Shown in pieces: positions 13,250 to 20,873 of a stretch of DNA of 64,000 bases. The notes beneath the pieces are model-generated. The model saw only the letters and a program-made list of their open reading frames with translations. It was not told the origin of the DNA and did not search any database. The DNA comes from Pseudomonadota bacterium. GTDB taxonomy: Bacteria; Pseudomonadota; Gammaproteobacteria; Burkholderiales; Ferrovaceae. The position numbers were made by a program, and so were the translations under genes. The stretch covers positions 18,387 through 82,386 of the forward strand of contig JAKABO010000010.1 of the NCBI GenBank assembly GCA_021796835.1, written 5' to 3'. Position 1 is the first letter of the stretch; each line of letters opens with the position of its first letter.

Positions 13250-14116
13250 ATGAACATGAACCCGATCACGTCCTTCCTGGTTTCCGTCCTGATTCTCATG
13301 GGCCTCGTCATTGGCCAGTGGGAAAGCCCCTATCTTGCGCTGGTTTTTTTTGGCGCCGCAGTCGTCACTGCGTTGTCGCTGAAGATGGCCAATGCCTGGC
13401 AAAAGTTTGTCATCCTGAGGATGGGAAGGTTACAAAGCGTCAAGGGGCCGGGCCTGTTCGCCATTATTCCGATCCTGGACAATGTGGTTGCGGTGATCGA
13501 CGAACGGATTCAGACCACAGCCTTCAATGCCGAGCAGGCGCTCACCAGGGATACCGTTCCGGTCAATGTCGATGCGATCATTTTCTGGCATGTGCACGAT
13601 GCCGAAAAAGCCGCGCTGGCCATCACCAATTATCGTGAGGCCATCGACCGGGTTGCCCAAACCTCGCTGCGCGAGATGATCGGTTCTTCGATGTTGACTG
13701 CACTGTTGTCCGACCGCAAGGAAGCCGACGAGCAATTGAAAGAAGAGATCGGCAAAAAAACTGCCTTATGGGGTATATCGGTAAGTTCGGTGGAAATTCG
13801 CGACGTGGCCATTCCAGTAGCCCTTCAGGATGCCATGTCCCGTCAGGCACAGGCGGAGCGCGAGAAGCAGGCGCGTGTGATTCTTGGATCGGCCGAAGCT
13901 GCAATAGCGGGAAAGTTTGTCGAGGCCGCAGATATTTACGCGGGACATCCCGGCGCGCTCCAACTTCGGGCCATGAATATCATTTACGAGACCACGAAGG
14001 AACGGGGAGTCACGATCCTGATCCCGAGTTCGATGGTCGACAGCCTGAATCCCTCCGCGACGGCACAGGCGCTTGCATCCGTGAGCAAGGGAACACCCGT
14101 GGGGGGCGATTCGTGA
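13250..14116 (+). CDS. Slipin / SPFH-domain (stomatin-like) membrane protein
   Basis: Membrane-anchored SPFH scaffold protein of the slipin (stomatin/prohibitin) group; bacterial members associate with membrane microdomains, but a specific job cannot be assigned. The 288-residue product has hydrophobic N-terminal segments (about 7-23 and 28-45), then the SPFH/band-7 core with GLFAIIPILDNV, the ERIQTT segment, REMIG, and the helical stretch QDAMSRQAQAEREKQARVI. It starts at an ATG preceded by AGGAGG. An NfeD partner, often next to slipins, is absent; a DUF2905 gene follows after 16 bases. Confidence 0.9.
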   Translation: MNMNPITSFLVSVLILMGLVIGQWESPYLALVFFGAAVVTALSLKMANAWQKFVILRMGRLQSVKGPGLFAIIPILDNVVAVIDERIQTTAFNAEQALTRDTVPVNVDAIIFWHVHDAEKAALAITNYREAIDRVAQTSLREMIGSSMLTALLSDRKEADEQLKEEIGKKTALWGISVSSVEIRDVAIPVALQDAMSRQAQAEREKQARVILGSAEAAIAGKFVEAADIYAGHPGALQLRAMNIIYETTKERGVTILIPSSMVDSLNPSATAQALASVSKGTPVGGDS

Positions 14117-14132
14117 ATCCGGAGGGGGAGAT

Positions 14133-14333
14133 ATGGCCAAGTGGCTTGTCATTGTCGGCATCATTTTCATCCTGGTCGGCGTAACCTGGCCTTGGTTGTC
14201 CAGACTGGGCATGGGTTCCCTTCCGGGCGACATCCATATCGAGCGTAAAGGATTCAGTTTTTACTTTCCGGTCACTACCAGCATCATCGTTTCTCTGGTC
14301 TTGTCGCTGGTTTTCTGGATCTTCAGAAAATGA
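14133..14333 (+). CDS. DUF2905 small membrane protein
   Basis: A 66-residue protein with two hydrophobic helices (about 3-20 and 46-63) and the family signature GSLPGDIHIERKGFSFYFP between them. Function of the family is unknown. It has a GGAGGG ribosome site and follows the slipin gene at 16 bases, so the two are probably co-transcribed. A terminator-like hairpin follows at 14349. Confidence 0.9.
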   Translation: MAKWLVIVGIIFILVGVTWPWLSRLGMGSLPGDIHIERKGFSFYFPVTTSIIVSLVLSLVFWIFRK

Positions 14334-14348
14334 ATCTGGATTATGAAG

Positions 14349-14386
14349 AAAAATGGCCAACAGTTTTATCCAAAAGCCATTTTTTT
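14349..14386. terminator. Bidirectional Rho-independent terminator
   Basis: Nine-base arms AAAAATGGC (14349-14357) and GCCATTTTT (14376-14384) enclose an 18-base loop, with T-runs on the exit side of both strands. It lies between the DUF2905 gene (plus) and tRNA-Leu (minus) and could end both transcripts. Confidence 0.7.
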
Positions 14387-14473
14387 GGTGCCCGGAGCCG
14401 GAATCGAACCGGCACAGCCGCAATGGCCGAGGGATTTTAAGTCCCTTGTGTCTACCAGTTTCACCATCCGGGC
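14386..14473 (-). tRNA. tRNA-Leu (anticodon TAA)
   Basis: An 88-base class II tRNA on the minus strand with encoded CCA. Acceptor GCCCGGA pairs with TCCGGGC, and the anticodon stem AGGGA/TCCCT holds loop CTTAAAA, giving anticodon TAA for UUA codons. The D-loop (TGAAACTGGTAGACA), a long variable arm and GGTTCGATTCC T-arm are all typical of leucine tRNAs. Confidence 0.97.
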
Positions 14474-14681
14474 GACAGCGTATTCTAACAGATTGCAGTA
14501 GGGAACCTGCGTGTGGCTGCAGCACTGGATGGCGTGACGGCGGTGTCAGGCGCAGGGGGTTTTTCATGGCAGGCATGGGAGGCCGAGGCAAGAGCAGGGT
14601 TCGGACCGTGAACTCGGCTACAATGCACAGGAAGGGATGATCGTGTTTCGCTGGTTCTCGCTGTCATCTATGGAGGTCATA

Positions 14682-15920
14682 ATGAGTCTGAATCCGGTTT
14701 CTGGACAATCTCCGGTTTCTCCCCATCTTTCCCGACTGGTATTGGGGATGGGCTGTTTCTGGGGGGCAGAAAAGCGTCTGGCTGCGCTTCCGGGCGTGGT
14801 CTGGACCGAGGTGGGATACGCGGGGGGAGAAACCGCAAATCCCACCTATCAAACGGTGCTGAAGGAAGCCAGAGAAGGAATGAATCAGGTCCATGCCGAG
14901 GTGGTGGAAGTGGATTACGATCCCCGGCTCATTTCCACTCGACAGATTCTGATCGCCTTCTTTGAGAATCATGACCCGACTCAGGGAAATCGGCAGGGGA
15001 ATGATGTGGGTCCCAACTACCGGAGCGTCATTTTTTATACCCATCCCGATCAGCGAAATGAAGCGTTATCCGTGATGACAACCTATCAGTCTGCCCTGAC
15101 TGCTGCAGGATATCCGGCCATGACAACCGAATTGGCCCCTTTAGGGCGTTTTTACCGGGCAGAGGAATACCATCAACGCTATCTTCAGAAACACCCTGAG
15201 GGTTATTGTGGGTTGGGTGGAACCGGGGTGTTTTTCCCCGGACAGCCACCGGAGTTGTCACAGAGTCACCCGGTTTCCCCTCTTGAGGGAAAATCACTGG
15301 CGGCGATGCAATTGGTCGTCTTTGAAAGGTCGGATTGTGATCACTGTCGACAGTTCGAGGCTCAGGTACTGAAACACTGGAAATCCGCCGTTCCGGTGAC
15401 GCGTACGCTGTCCGTTCAGGCCCCGGCGGGTTGGCATCTCAGAAGTGCCGTGTGGGCCAGTCCCACCAGCGTATTGTTTCGGGATGGTCAGGAAATCAGC
15501 CGGTTCACGGGGTTCGATGGGGATCAGCACGCATTCTGGAATTGGTTGGGTCATTTGACATTGACCCCGGAGCAGCAGGGTATTGCCTTTGAAGGAGGAA
15601 CAGAACATGCATTCACGGGATCCTTCCTTGATAACCCTGTCCCGGGTACCTATGTGGACCCCATCACCGGTCAACCCTTGTTCCGGAGCGATGCCAAGTT
15701 TGTCAGCCATACCGGATGGCCCAGCTTCTTTGACCCGGTGCCCGGTGCCCTGATCCTGCGCGAGGATGACAGCCACGGCATGCATCGTATCGAGGTATTG
15801 AGTGCCAGTTCCGGAATTCACCTCGGGCATGTTTTCGATGACGGTCCTCCTCCCACAGGCAAGCGCTACTGTATCAACAGTGCAGTACTACGTTTCATTC
15901 CTGATTCGTCATTCAGTTGA
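14682..15920 (+). CDS. msrAB: Fused methionine sulfoxide reductase: MsrA, thioredoxin-like domain, MsrB
   Basis: Repairs oxidised methionine; MsrA reduces the S-sulfoxide and MsrB the R-sulfoxide. The 412-residue product has MsrA (about 17-190, catalytic Cys25 in GCFWG), a middle domain (about 208-295) with a CDHC redox pair at 219-222 and a thioredoxin-like pattern, and MsrB (about 298-407, GWPSFFDP, GHVFDDGP and catalytic Cys397 in RYCINS). The MsrB part lacks the two zinc CxxC pairs. The middle domain could be a built-in electron donor, as the thioredoxin-like domain of neisserial PilB is, but here it lies between the reductases. The ATG at 14682 has a GGAGG site five bases upstream; an earlier GTG frame at 14637 lacks one. 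Confidence 0.92.
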   Translation: MSLNPVSGQSPVSPHLSRLVLGMGCFWGAEKRLAALPGVVWTEVGYAGGETANPTYQTVLKEAREGMNQVHAEVVEVDYDPRLISTRQILIAFFENHDPTQGNRQGNDVGPNYRSVIFYTHPDQRNEALSVMTTYQSALTAAGYPAMTTELAPLGRFYRAEEYHQRYLQKHPEGYCGLGGTGVFFPGQPPELSQSHPVSPLEGKSLAAMQLVVFERSDCDHCRQFEAQVLKHWKSAVPVTRTLSVQAPAGWHLRSAVWASPTSVLFRDGQEISRFTGFDGDQHAFWNWLGHLTLTPEQQGIAFEGGTEHAFTGSFLDNPVPGTYVDPITGQPLFRSDAKFVSHTGWPSFFDPVPGALILREDDSHGMHRIEVLSASSGIHLGHVFDDGPPPTGKRYCINSAVLRFIPDSSFS

Positions 15921-16703
15921 CGAAAGAAGGACGCCGGTCATGCTGATGGCCGCCATTTCAATCTGACGGACAGGGAAAGAGACTTGATCCGTGGGCTGAA
16001 ACGAGCCCAGAATGGGGAGTAGGGGTAAAAAGTGTTCCGGAGTGGGGACGGCCAGGTGGCCTTCTGCTGGCCACCGGCCCCACTCGAGTAAAGATTCATG
16101 ATCATGTGTTCGAATGCGCTCCACGACCCAGTCATCAAAACTTTCGGCCCAGGAGTGAGGGGGAGACATTTCTTCCCACAGCGCGGCCCCAAGATGATGA
16201 ACGATATTGCCGCTTCCCAGCAGGAGAACGCCCTCCTGGCGCAAGGGGGCCAATCGCTTGCCCAGATCAAAATGAAAGTCGGGGGATTGACCCAGATCGA
16301 GCGCCACTTGAATGACGGGAATATCTGCGTCTGGATACAGGTGCAGGAGAAGAGACCAGGCTCCATGGTCCAATCCCCATTCGTGATCCATGTGGACCGT
16401 CCGGGGAGATAAAAGTGTGCAGACACGGCTGGCCAGTTGCGGACTGCCCGGACAGGGATATTGGATCTGGTAGAGGGCACGCGGGAAACCGCCAAAGTCA
16501 TGAATCGTGCGGGGCCGGTCCATGGCCGTGACGGCACACTGTTTGAGGCCCCAGTGGGCGGAAAATACCACGATTCCCTGCGGGCGGGGTAATTGATTGC
16601 CCAGGGCGCGCCATTGATCGGTAATGGAGTCGTGACCCAAGGCATGCATGGGATTGCCGTGACCAAGAAAGAGAGCAGGATGTGGTAATTCAGCGATTGG
16701 CAT
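15909..16703 (-). CDS. DODA-type extradiol ring-cleavage dioxygenase (LigB/YgiD family)
   Basis: Class III extradiol dioxygenase homologue of the 4,5-DOPA dioxygenase type; these non-haem enzymes cleave catechol rings, though the native substrate of bacterial YgiD-type proteins is uncertain. The 264-residue product has the expected metal/catalytic histidines in LGHGNPMHAL near the N-terminus, FSAHWG near residue 50, and DHEWGLDHGAW near residues 105-115, plus GSGNIVHHL. It is divergent from lexA, and its 3' end overlaps the msrAB 3' end by 12 bases. The shared intergenic region contains the SOS box, so LexA may also affect this gene. Confidence 0.87.
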   Translation of the reverse strand: MPIAELPHPALFLGHGNPMHALGHDSITDQWRALGNQLPRPQGIVVFSAHWGLKQCAVTAMDRPRTIHDFGGFPRALYQIQYPCPGSPQLASRVCTLLSPRTVHMDHEWGLDHGAWSLLLHLYPDADIPVIQVALDLGQSPDFHFDLGKRLAPLRQEGVLLLGSGNIVHHLGAALWEEMSPPHSWAESFDDWVVERIRTHDHESLLEWGRWPAEGHLAVPTPEHFLPLLPILGSFQPTDQVSFPVRQIEMAAISMTGVLLSSTE

Positions 16704-16758
16704 GAGGTATCACCCGCGAAAATAGTCTGGAACGAAACTTCGAGTTGCATAACTTCCT

Positions 16759-16780
16759 TAACTGTATATAATTACAGTTA
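16759..16780. promoter_or_regulatory. LexA-binding SOS box
   Basis: TAACTGTA and TACAGTTA flank a TATAAT centre, giving a CTGT-N8-ACAG core at 16762-16777 that matches the beta/gammaproteobacterial LexA consensus. It is 26 bases upstream of the lexA ATG and 56 bases from the start of the divergent dioxygenase gene. Autorepression of lexA and its downstream genes is expected. Confidence 0.9.
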
Positions 16781-16805
16781 CTTGCTTCGAACAGGGTGCC
16801 GCCCC

Positions 16806-17408
16806 ATGCAGGAACTTACATTACGTCAACAGGAAATCCTTCTCTGGATACGCCAGTATATGGTGGATCACGGCATTCCGCCAACCCGTCTTGCACTCTG
16901 TGCTGCCATGGGATTTCGTTCACCCAATGCGGCGGAAACGCATTTGCGGGCGCTGGAGCGCAAGGGGGCGATCGAACTGGTGCAGGGGGTTTCACGGGGG
17001 ATCCGGTTGGTCGAAGACCCCAAGGAAGCCAGTGGGTTGCCACTGATCGGCAAGGTGGCAGCAGGACAGCCCATACTGGCTGTGGCGCACATCGAATCCT
17101 ATGAGCCAGTCGACCCGGGGCTATTTCAGCCCGTGGCGCATTACCTGTTGCGGGTTCAAGGTGAAAGCATGCGCAATGCGGGTATTCTGGAAGGGGATCT
17201 GGTCGCGGTCCATCACACCCTCATCGTACAGAATGGACAGATCGTGGTGGCGCGATTGGAGGATGAAGTGACGATCAAAAGATTTTATCGGCAGGGTGAA
17301 CGAGTGGAATTGCGCCCGGAAAACCCCGACTTTCCGGTCATTGAAGTGAACCTGAAAAAACAAGCCCTGCATATCGAGGGCGTGATGGTTGGGTTGATTC
17401 GCACCTGA
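16806..17408 (+). CDS. lexA: LexA SOS repressor
   Basis: Repressor of the SOS regulon that self-cleaves when RecA filaments form. The 200-residue protein has an N-terminal winged helix (PPTRLALCAAMG, then ETHLRALERKGAIE) and a C-terminal S24 peptidase domain. The scissile Ala86-Gly87 bond (VAAGQP), catalytic Ser121 (QGESM) and Lys158 (VTIKRF) are present, so it should be cleavable. The start is the ATG at 16806; a frame extension to 16782 adds only non-family residues. The SOS box lies just upstream. The recognition helix SPNAAETHL differs somewhat from E. coli LexA. Confidence 0.95.
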   Translation: MQELTLRQQEILLWIRQYMVDHGIPPTRLALCAAMGFRSPNAAETHLRALERKGAIELVQGVSRGIRLVEDPKEASGLPLIGKVAAGQPILAVAHIESYEPVDPGLFQPVAHYLLRVQGESMRNAGILEGDLVAVHHTLIVQNGQIVVARLEDEVTIKRFYRQGERVELRPENPDFPVIEVNLKKQALHIEGVMVGLIRT

Positions 17409-17439
17409 GGCGTACCGTTGATCGAGGAGAGAAGTCATC

Positions 17440-17979
17440 ATGTGGACCGTTCTGGAAAACTTTGGATACCGGGTAAAACATGAACCCCGTGCAGAAACTC
17501 GGGCAGGGGAAGGGCATAGGAGGTTCCTTGAGAAATCGGGGGGGTTACACCTGTTGCCCACGACGGGCAGTGTAACGGAACTGGAATCCTGTGTTTCCTT
17601 GATACAACAGTGCCTGGCGCGGCATCAATGGGTTTTTTTGGTGGACTCGCCCTTCGAGGAAGAGGTTCTGTTGCGTTTCTACCCTATGTTGTCGGACCGG
17701 CGCGTGGTCAATGTTCCGGTCAAGTCTCATGAGGCCAAACACTGGGCCTTGCTACAGGCGCTGAACCATCCTTTGGCGGGTGCCCTTTTGTTCTGGCATT
17801 CCTCCCTGGATTCCTACGAAGAACAGAAGTTGGACAGATTGGCGCAGAGAACACAGTGTTTTTGTGGACAATTCGTTTCCGATGCCCTGCCTCGGGCCTT
17901 ACCCGCCCTGCCTTCGATGGGGTACTTCCCCTCTCTGAGAGGGCCGATCCAGTCGCTGACGCGTCAAAAATATCTGTGA
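17440..17979 (+). CDS. SulA-like cell-division inhibitor (probable)
   Basis: Probably the SOS-induced inhibitor of FtsZ. Only weak similarity to SulA can be seen by eye: a 179-residue protein whose core has a Gly-then-LLP start, a helix-rich middle, a HWALLQALN.PLAGALLFW stretch recalling SulA's MVRALRTGNYSVVIGW, then an acidic helix and a closing FV segment. Context supports it: it lies 31 bases behind lexA, with a GAGGAG ribosome site, in the order found for lexA-sulA in pseudomonads. The alternative is an unrelated SOS-regulated protein or an ImuA-like relative. Its stop overlaps a GTG that could start the next gene. Confidence 0.6.
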   Translation: MWTVLENFGYRVKHEPRAETRAGEGHRRFLEKSGGLHLLPTTGSVTELESCVSLIQQCLARHQWVFLVDSPFEEEVLLRFYPMLSDRRVVNVPVKSHEAKHWALLQALNHPLAGALLFWHSSLDSYEEQKLDRLAQRTQCFCGQFVSDALPRALPALPSMGYFPSLRGPIQSLTRQKYL

Positions 17980-19061
17980 GTTTTTTCTGGATGAAGGACC
18001 CCTTGCTCCAACTCCTGATCGTCCTCGGGGTTTTGATGGGGTTTCTTCATCCCGACGCCTGGGGAGAGGCGGTGCACCGCATTCACCTTCCGACTCTGGA
18101 GGTTCTGGGTGGACTGATGCTTCTGACGCAAGGAATTGAGCAGAGCCGGATTTTGCCAAGGTTGGGGCGACATCTGCTGGACCGAGTTCACAGCGAACGA
18201 TCCCTGGCACGATGGTTGACCTGGGCCTCCATCATCCTTTCCACTTTTTTGACCAACGATATTGCACTGTTCGTCGTGGTTCCGCTTACCTTGGCTTTGC
18301 GACAACTGGCCCCGGTCTCCTGGCGTCGGTTGATCGTCTTCGAGGCATTGGGGGTGAATGTGGGCTCCCTTCTGTCCCCCATCGGGAATCCCCAGAATAT
18401 CTATCTCTGGCAATTGAGCCACTCATCTTTCCTGGGGTTCATTGAAATGATGGCTCCCTGGGGACTGGTTCTCCTGGCGGGACTGGCACTGCTGGTGGAG
18501 TTGGGCAGTTCACGACGCCCCATCGTACTTCATCTCGAGGACAACACCATCCCGGTGTTACGGGGGGTTTTCTGGGTTAGCCTGGGGCTTTACCTCCCTT
18601 TTCTGGGCTTGGTAGAAACCGGACATCCTGCCTGGGCGTTGGTACTGGCGCTCGGATTGGGGGTTTTTCGTCCGCTCCTGTTGCGTTTTCTCGACTGGGG
18701 TTTATTGGCGACATTCACGTTATTTTTCGTCGATGTCGGGCTCCTGAGTTCCTTTTTCAATCCGCATCGGTTGCCGGGCTTGGGGCAGGGGTCTTCTCAT
18801 ATTGCCCTGTTTTTATGGGGAATCATCTTGTCTCAAGGGATGAGTAATGTGCCAGCAACCCTCTTTATGGCCCCGGAGACAGACTCCCTCAAAACCCTGG
18901 CCTATGGGGTTAATGCGGGAGGGTTCGGACTGTTTGTTGGTTCGATGGCCAATCTGATCGCTTTGCGAATGGCTGGGGATCGTCAAATCTGGCGCGAGTT
19001 TCATGCCCTGTCTTTCCCCTTTCTCCTGTTTGCGGCGGCGACGGGCGTTCTGTTCCTGTAA
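17976..19061 (+). CDS. ArsB/NhaD (SLC13-type) ion transporter
   Basis: Polytopic inner-membrane transporter of the ion-transporter superfamily that includes ArsB, NhaD and SLC13 permeases. The roughly 361-residue product has about ten hydrophobic helices and the superfamily's discontinuous-helix signatures: STFLTNDIALFVVVPLT around residues 92-108, SLLSPIGNPQNIYLW around 130-145, and GMSNVPATL in the second half. Substrate is unknown; arsenite, Na+ or a carboxylate are all possible. The chosen GTG overlaps the sulA-like stop (GTGA); an ATG at 17991 is the alternative. The lack of a gap suggests co-transcription with lexA, which is unusual for such a transporter. Confidence 0.75.
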   Translation: MSFFWMKDPLLQLLIVLGVLMGFLHPDAWGEAVHRIHLPTLEVLGGLMLLTQGIEQSRILPRLGRHLLDRVHSERSLARWLTWASIILSTFLTNDIALFVVVPLTLALRQLAPVSWRRLIVFEALGVNVGSLLSPIGNPQNIYLWQLSHSSFLGFIEMMAPWGLVLLAGLALLVELGSSRRPIVLHLEDNTIPVLRGVFWVSLGLYLPFLGLVETGHPAWALVLALGLGVFRPLLLRFLDWGLLATFTLFFVDVGLLSSFFNPHRLPGLGQGSSHIALFLWGIILSQGMSNVPATLFMAPETDSLKTLAYGVNAGGFGLFVGSMANLIALRMAGDRQIWREFHALSFPFLLFAAATGVLFL

Positions 19062-19091
19062 CGAGTCATAAGGGTGAGGCGGTCGGTGTCC

Positions 19092-19757
19092 TCATTCGTG
19101 TTCGTCCACGCCCAAAAATTTTACCCAGATCTCGAAGGTCAGGATTCTTCCCGCATACTCGGCAGTGGCTGCCGGGAAATGCGCCGCATGAACCGCTGCC
19201 AGCGCTGCCTTGTCCAGGATCCGGTTCCCACTCGAGGTCAGCACGCCAGCCCCCGATACCAGACCGTCCTTGTAATCAAAGGTCACCTTGGTCTGTCCCG
19301 ACAGATGGGCAGCCCGCGCCGCCATGGGGAAGACGACAGCTCCTTGTACCGCTGAACGTATCTGGTCGGCAAAAGTGAGGGAAATGTCGGCAGGGCGCAA
19401 ATGCTGAGGCGGTGCCGGGGCAGCCTCGGCCACTTTCTGGGGCGGTGTCGGAGTCACCGGCGCCGGAGTTACGGATGCCGGCGCAACCGGGGGCGGCGCA
19501 GGGGCGGGGGTGGGCACAGGAACCGGCGTGGGTTCCTGGTGCGCCACCGTGCGGTGGACTTCCGGCCTGGGGGGCGGGGGCTTGGGCGTGGGGGGCGGGG
19601 GCACCGTCTTGGGCGCCTCCGGGGCCTGGGTCAGTTGAATCATGGTGACCAAGGGCTTTTCCACCTTCTCGACCTCGCGCCTGAGGCCGTAAAAAAAAGC
19701 CAGTATCATCAGTCCTTCGAGAAGGGATGCCAGGATGAATGCACGCAGAAGACTCAT
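19092..19757 (-). CDS. tonB: TonB energy-transducing protein
   Basis: Couples the inner-membrane proton motive force, through ExbB-ExbD, to outer-membrane receptors. The 221-residue protein has an N-terminal signal-anchor (about 3-25), a proline-rich periplasm-spanning linker (about 45-120, many Pro-Pro, Pro-Val and Pro-Thr units) and a C-terminal TonB domain with FDYKDGLVSGAGVLTSSGN and the final FEIWVKF strand. The start overlaps the exbD stop by one base (TAATG). It is the last gene of the receptor-exbB-exbD-tonB unit. Confidence 0.93.
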   Translation of the reverse strand: MSLLRAFILASLLEGLMILAFFYGLRREVEKVEKPLVTMIQLTQAPEAPKTVPPPPTPKPPPPRPEVHRTVAHQEPTPVPVPTPAPAPPPVAPASVTPAPVTPTPPQKVAEAAPAPPQHLRPADISLTFADQIRSAVQGAVVFPMAARAAHLSGQTKVTFDYKDGLVSGAGVLTSSGNRILDKAALAAVHAAHFPAATAEYAGRILTFEIWVKFLGVDEHE

Positions 19758-20164
19758 TACCGGTGCTCCATCTGGCGTGCAGCCAGACCGATCTGGGTGA
19801 CTCCGGCCTGCCGACAGGCATCCATCACCTTCATCATGGACTGGAGCGAAGTGGTCTTCTCACCCGCAATGGTCACCACCACCTTGTCCGGATCTCCCTG
19901 TGCCTTGAGGCGCATCGTCAGCGCTTCGGCCGTCAACTTCTGACCGTCCACGCTGATATCCCCCTCGTCATCCACGCTCACCAGCACCTTGGGCGGCTCC
20001 AGAGCCGTCGTCGTGGAACTCCTGGGCATTTTGGATGCTACACCGGTGGAGGGAATCATGTGCAGCGTGATCATGATGAAAAACACCAGCAAAAAAAACA
20101 TGATGTCGATCATCGGAATGATCTCGATCCGGGCCCGTTTCGTTTCAAAGTAATTCAAAGCCAT
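19757..20164 (-). CDS. exbD: ExbD biopolymer transport protein
   Basis: Inner-membrane partner of ExbB in the TonB proton motor. The 135-residue protein has a short cytoplasmic start, one TM helix (MIDIMFFLLVFFIMITL, about 17-34) whose Asp is the conserved proton-carrying residue, and a periplasmic ExbD/TolR domain. It starts 14 bases after exbB and its stop overlaps the tonB start. Confidence 0.95.
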   Translation of the reverse strand: MALNYFETKRARIEIIPMIDIMFFLLVFFIMITLHMIPSTGVASKMPRSSTTTALEPPKVLVSVDDEGDISVDGQKLTAEALTMRLKAQGDPDKVVVTIAGEKTTSLQSMMKVMDACRQAGVTQIGLAARQMEHR

Positions 20165-20178
20165 TCCTCATCCTCCCG

Positions 20179-20859
20179 TCAGGCCACCGAGCGGGCACGA
20201 ACACCGGCCAGCACCCGTTTCTGTTCTTCGTAGGACTCGTGGTAATGGGGATAGAGACGGTTGAGCAACATCATCTTGAGGGTTTCCATTTGGTGCATGA
20301 TCACCCGCACCCGATTGTTCAACCCGTTCAAGGCCACCAATCCCAGGATCGCGATGAACAACCCGCAGGCCGTGGCCAGCAGGGCTTCCGCCACCCCGCC
20401 GGTGACCTTGGTGGGCGAATTGGCCACATCTCCCAACACCTGAAAGGCATTGAACATGCCGATGATGGTCCCGAGCAGGCCCATCAGGGGGGCCAGGGTC
20501 ACGATGGTATCCAGGACCCACAGGAAACGGTCCACGTGGGGCGCCTCACGCATCACGGATTCTTCCAGTTTGTCGGAAATGCGGTCGAAATCATGCTCCA
20601 GATCGTGCTGCAGCGCCGCTTCCAGAACCTTGGCATGAGGCAGATCCGGATGCTGGACCACCAGGGTCTCGAAGGCTTCCTTGGATACCTTGTGTGCTCC
20701 ATTCACTTCCTTGATCAGTTGGGTTCCCTGGTTCAGGACCCGCCACAGGTACCAACCCCTCTCGATGATGACCGTCAGGGCCACCAGCAACAACAGCGCC
20801 ATCAAATACAGCATGCCCCCCGAACTTTGTGCCGCGGCTTGAATTCCTTGCATCGTCAT
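20179..20859 (-). CDS. exbB: ExbB / MotA-TolQ-ExbB proton channel protein
   Basis: Pentameric channel component of the TonB motor. The 226-residue product has an N-terminal TM helix (about 15-33), a cytoplasmic helical stretch, and two further TMs containing the family signatures LAPLMGLLGTIIGMFNAF and EALLATACGLFIAI. The gene begins 14 bases after the TonB-dependent receptor stop, so it is most likely read from the Fur-type promoter upstream of the receptor. Confidence 0.95.
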   Translation of the reverse strand: MTMQGIQAAAQSSGGMLYLMALLLLVALTVIIERGWYLWRVLNQGTQLIKEVNGAHKVSKEAFETLVVQHPDLPHAKVLEAALQHDLEHDFDRISDKLEESVMREAPHVDRFLWVLDTIVTLAPLMGLLGTIIGMFNAFQVLGDVANSPTKVTGGVAEALLATACGLFIAILGLVALNGLNNRVRVIMHQMETLKMMLLNRLYPHYHESYEEQKRVLAGVRARSVA

Positions 20860-20873
20860 GGTGTTGGCTCCTT

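Noticed and set aside
19401..19943. Arg/Gly-rich plus-strand frame opposite tonB
   Set aside because: It is the complement of the proline-rich TonB linker and simply mirrors its repeats.
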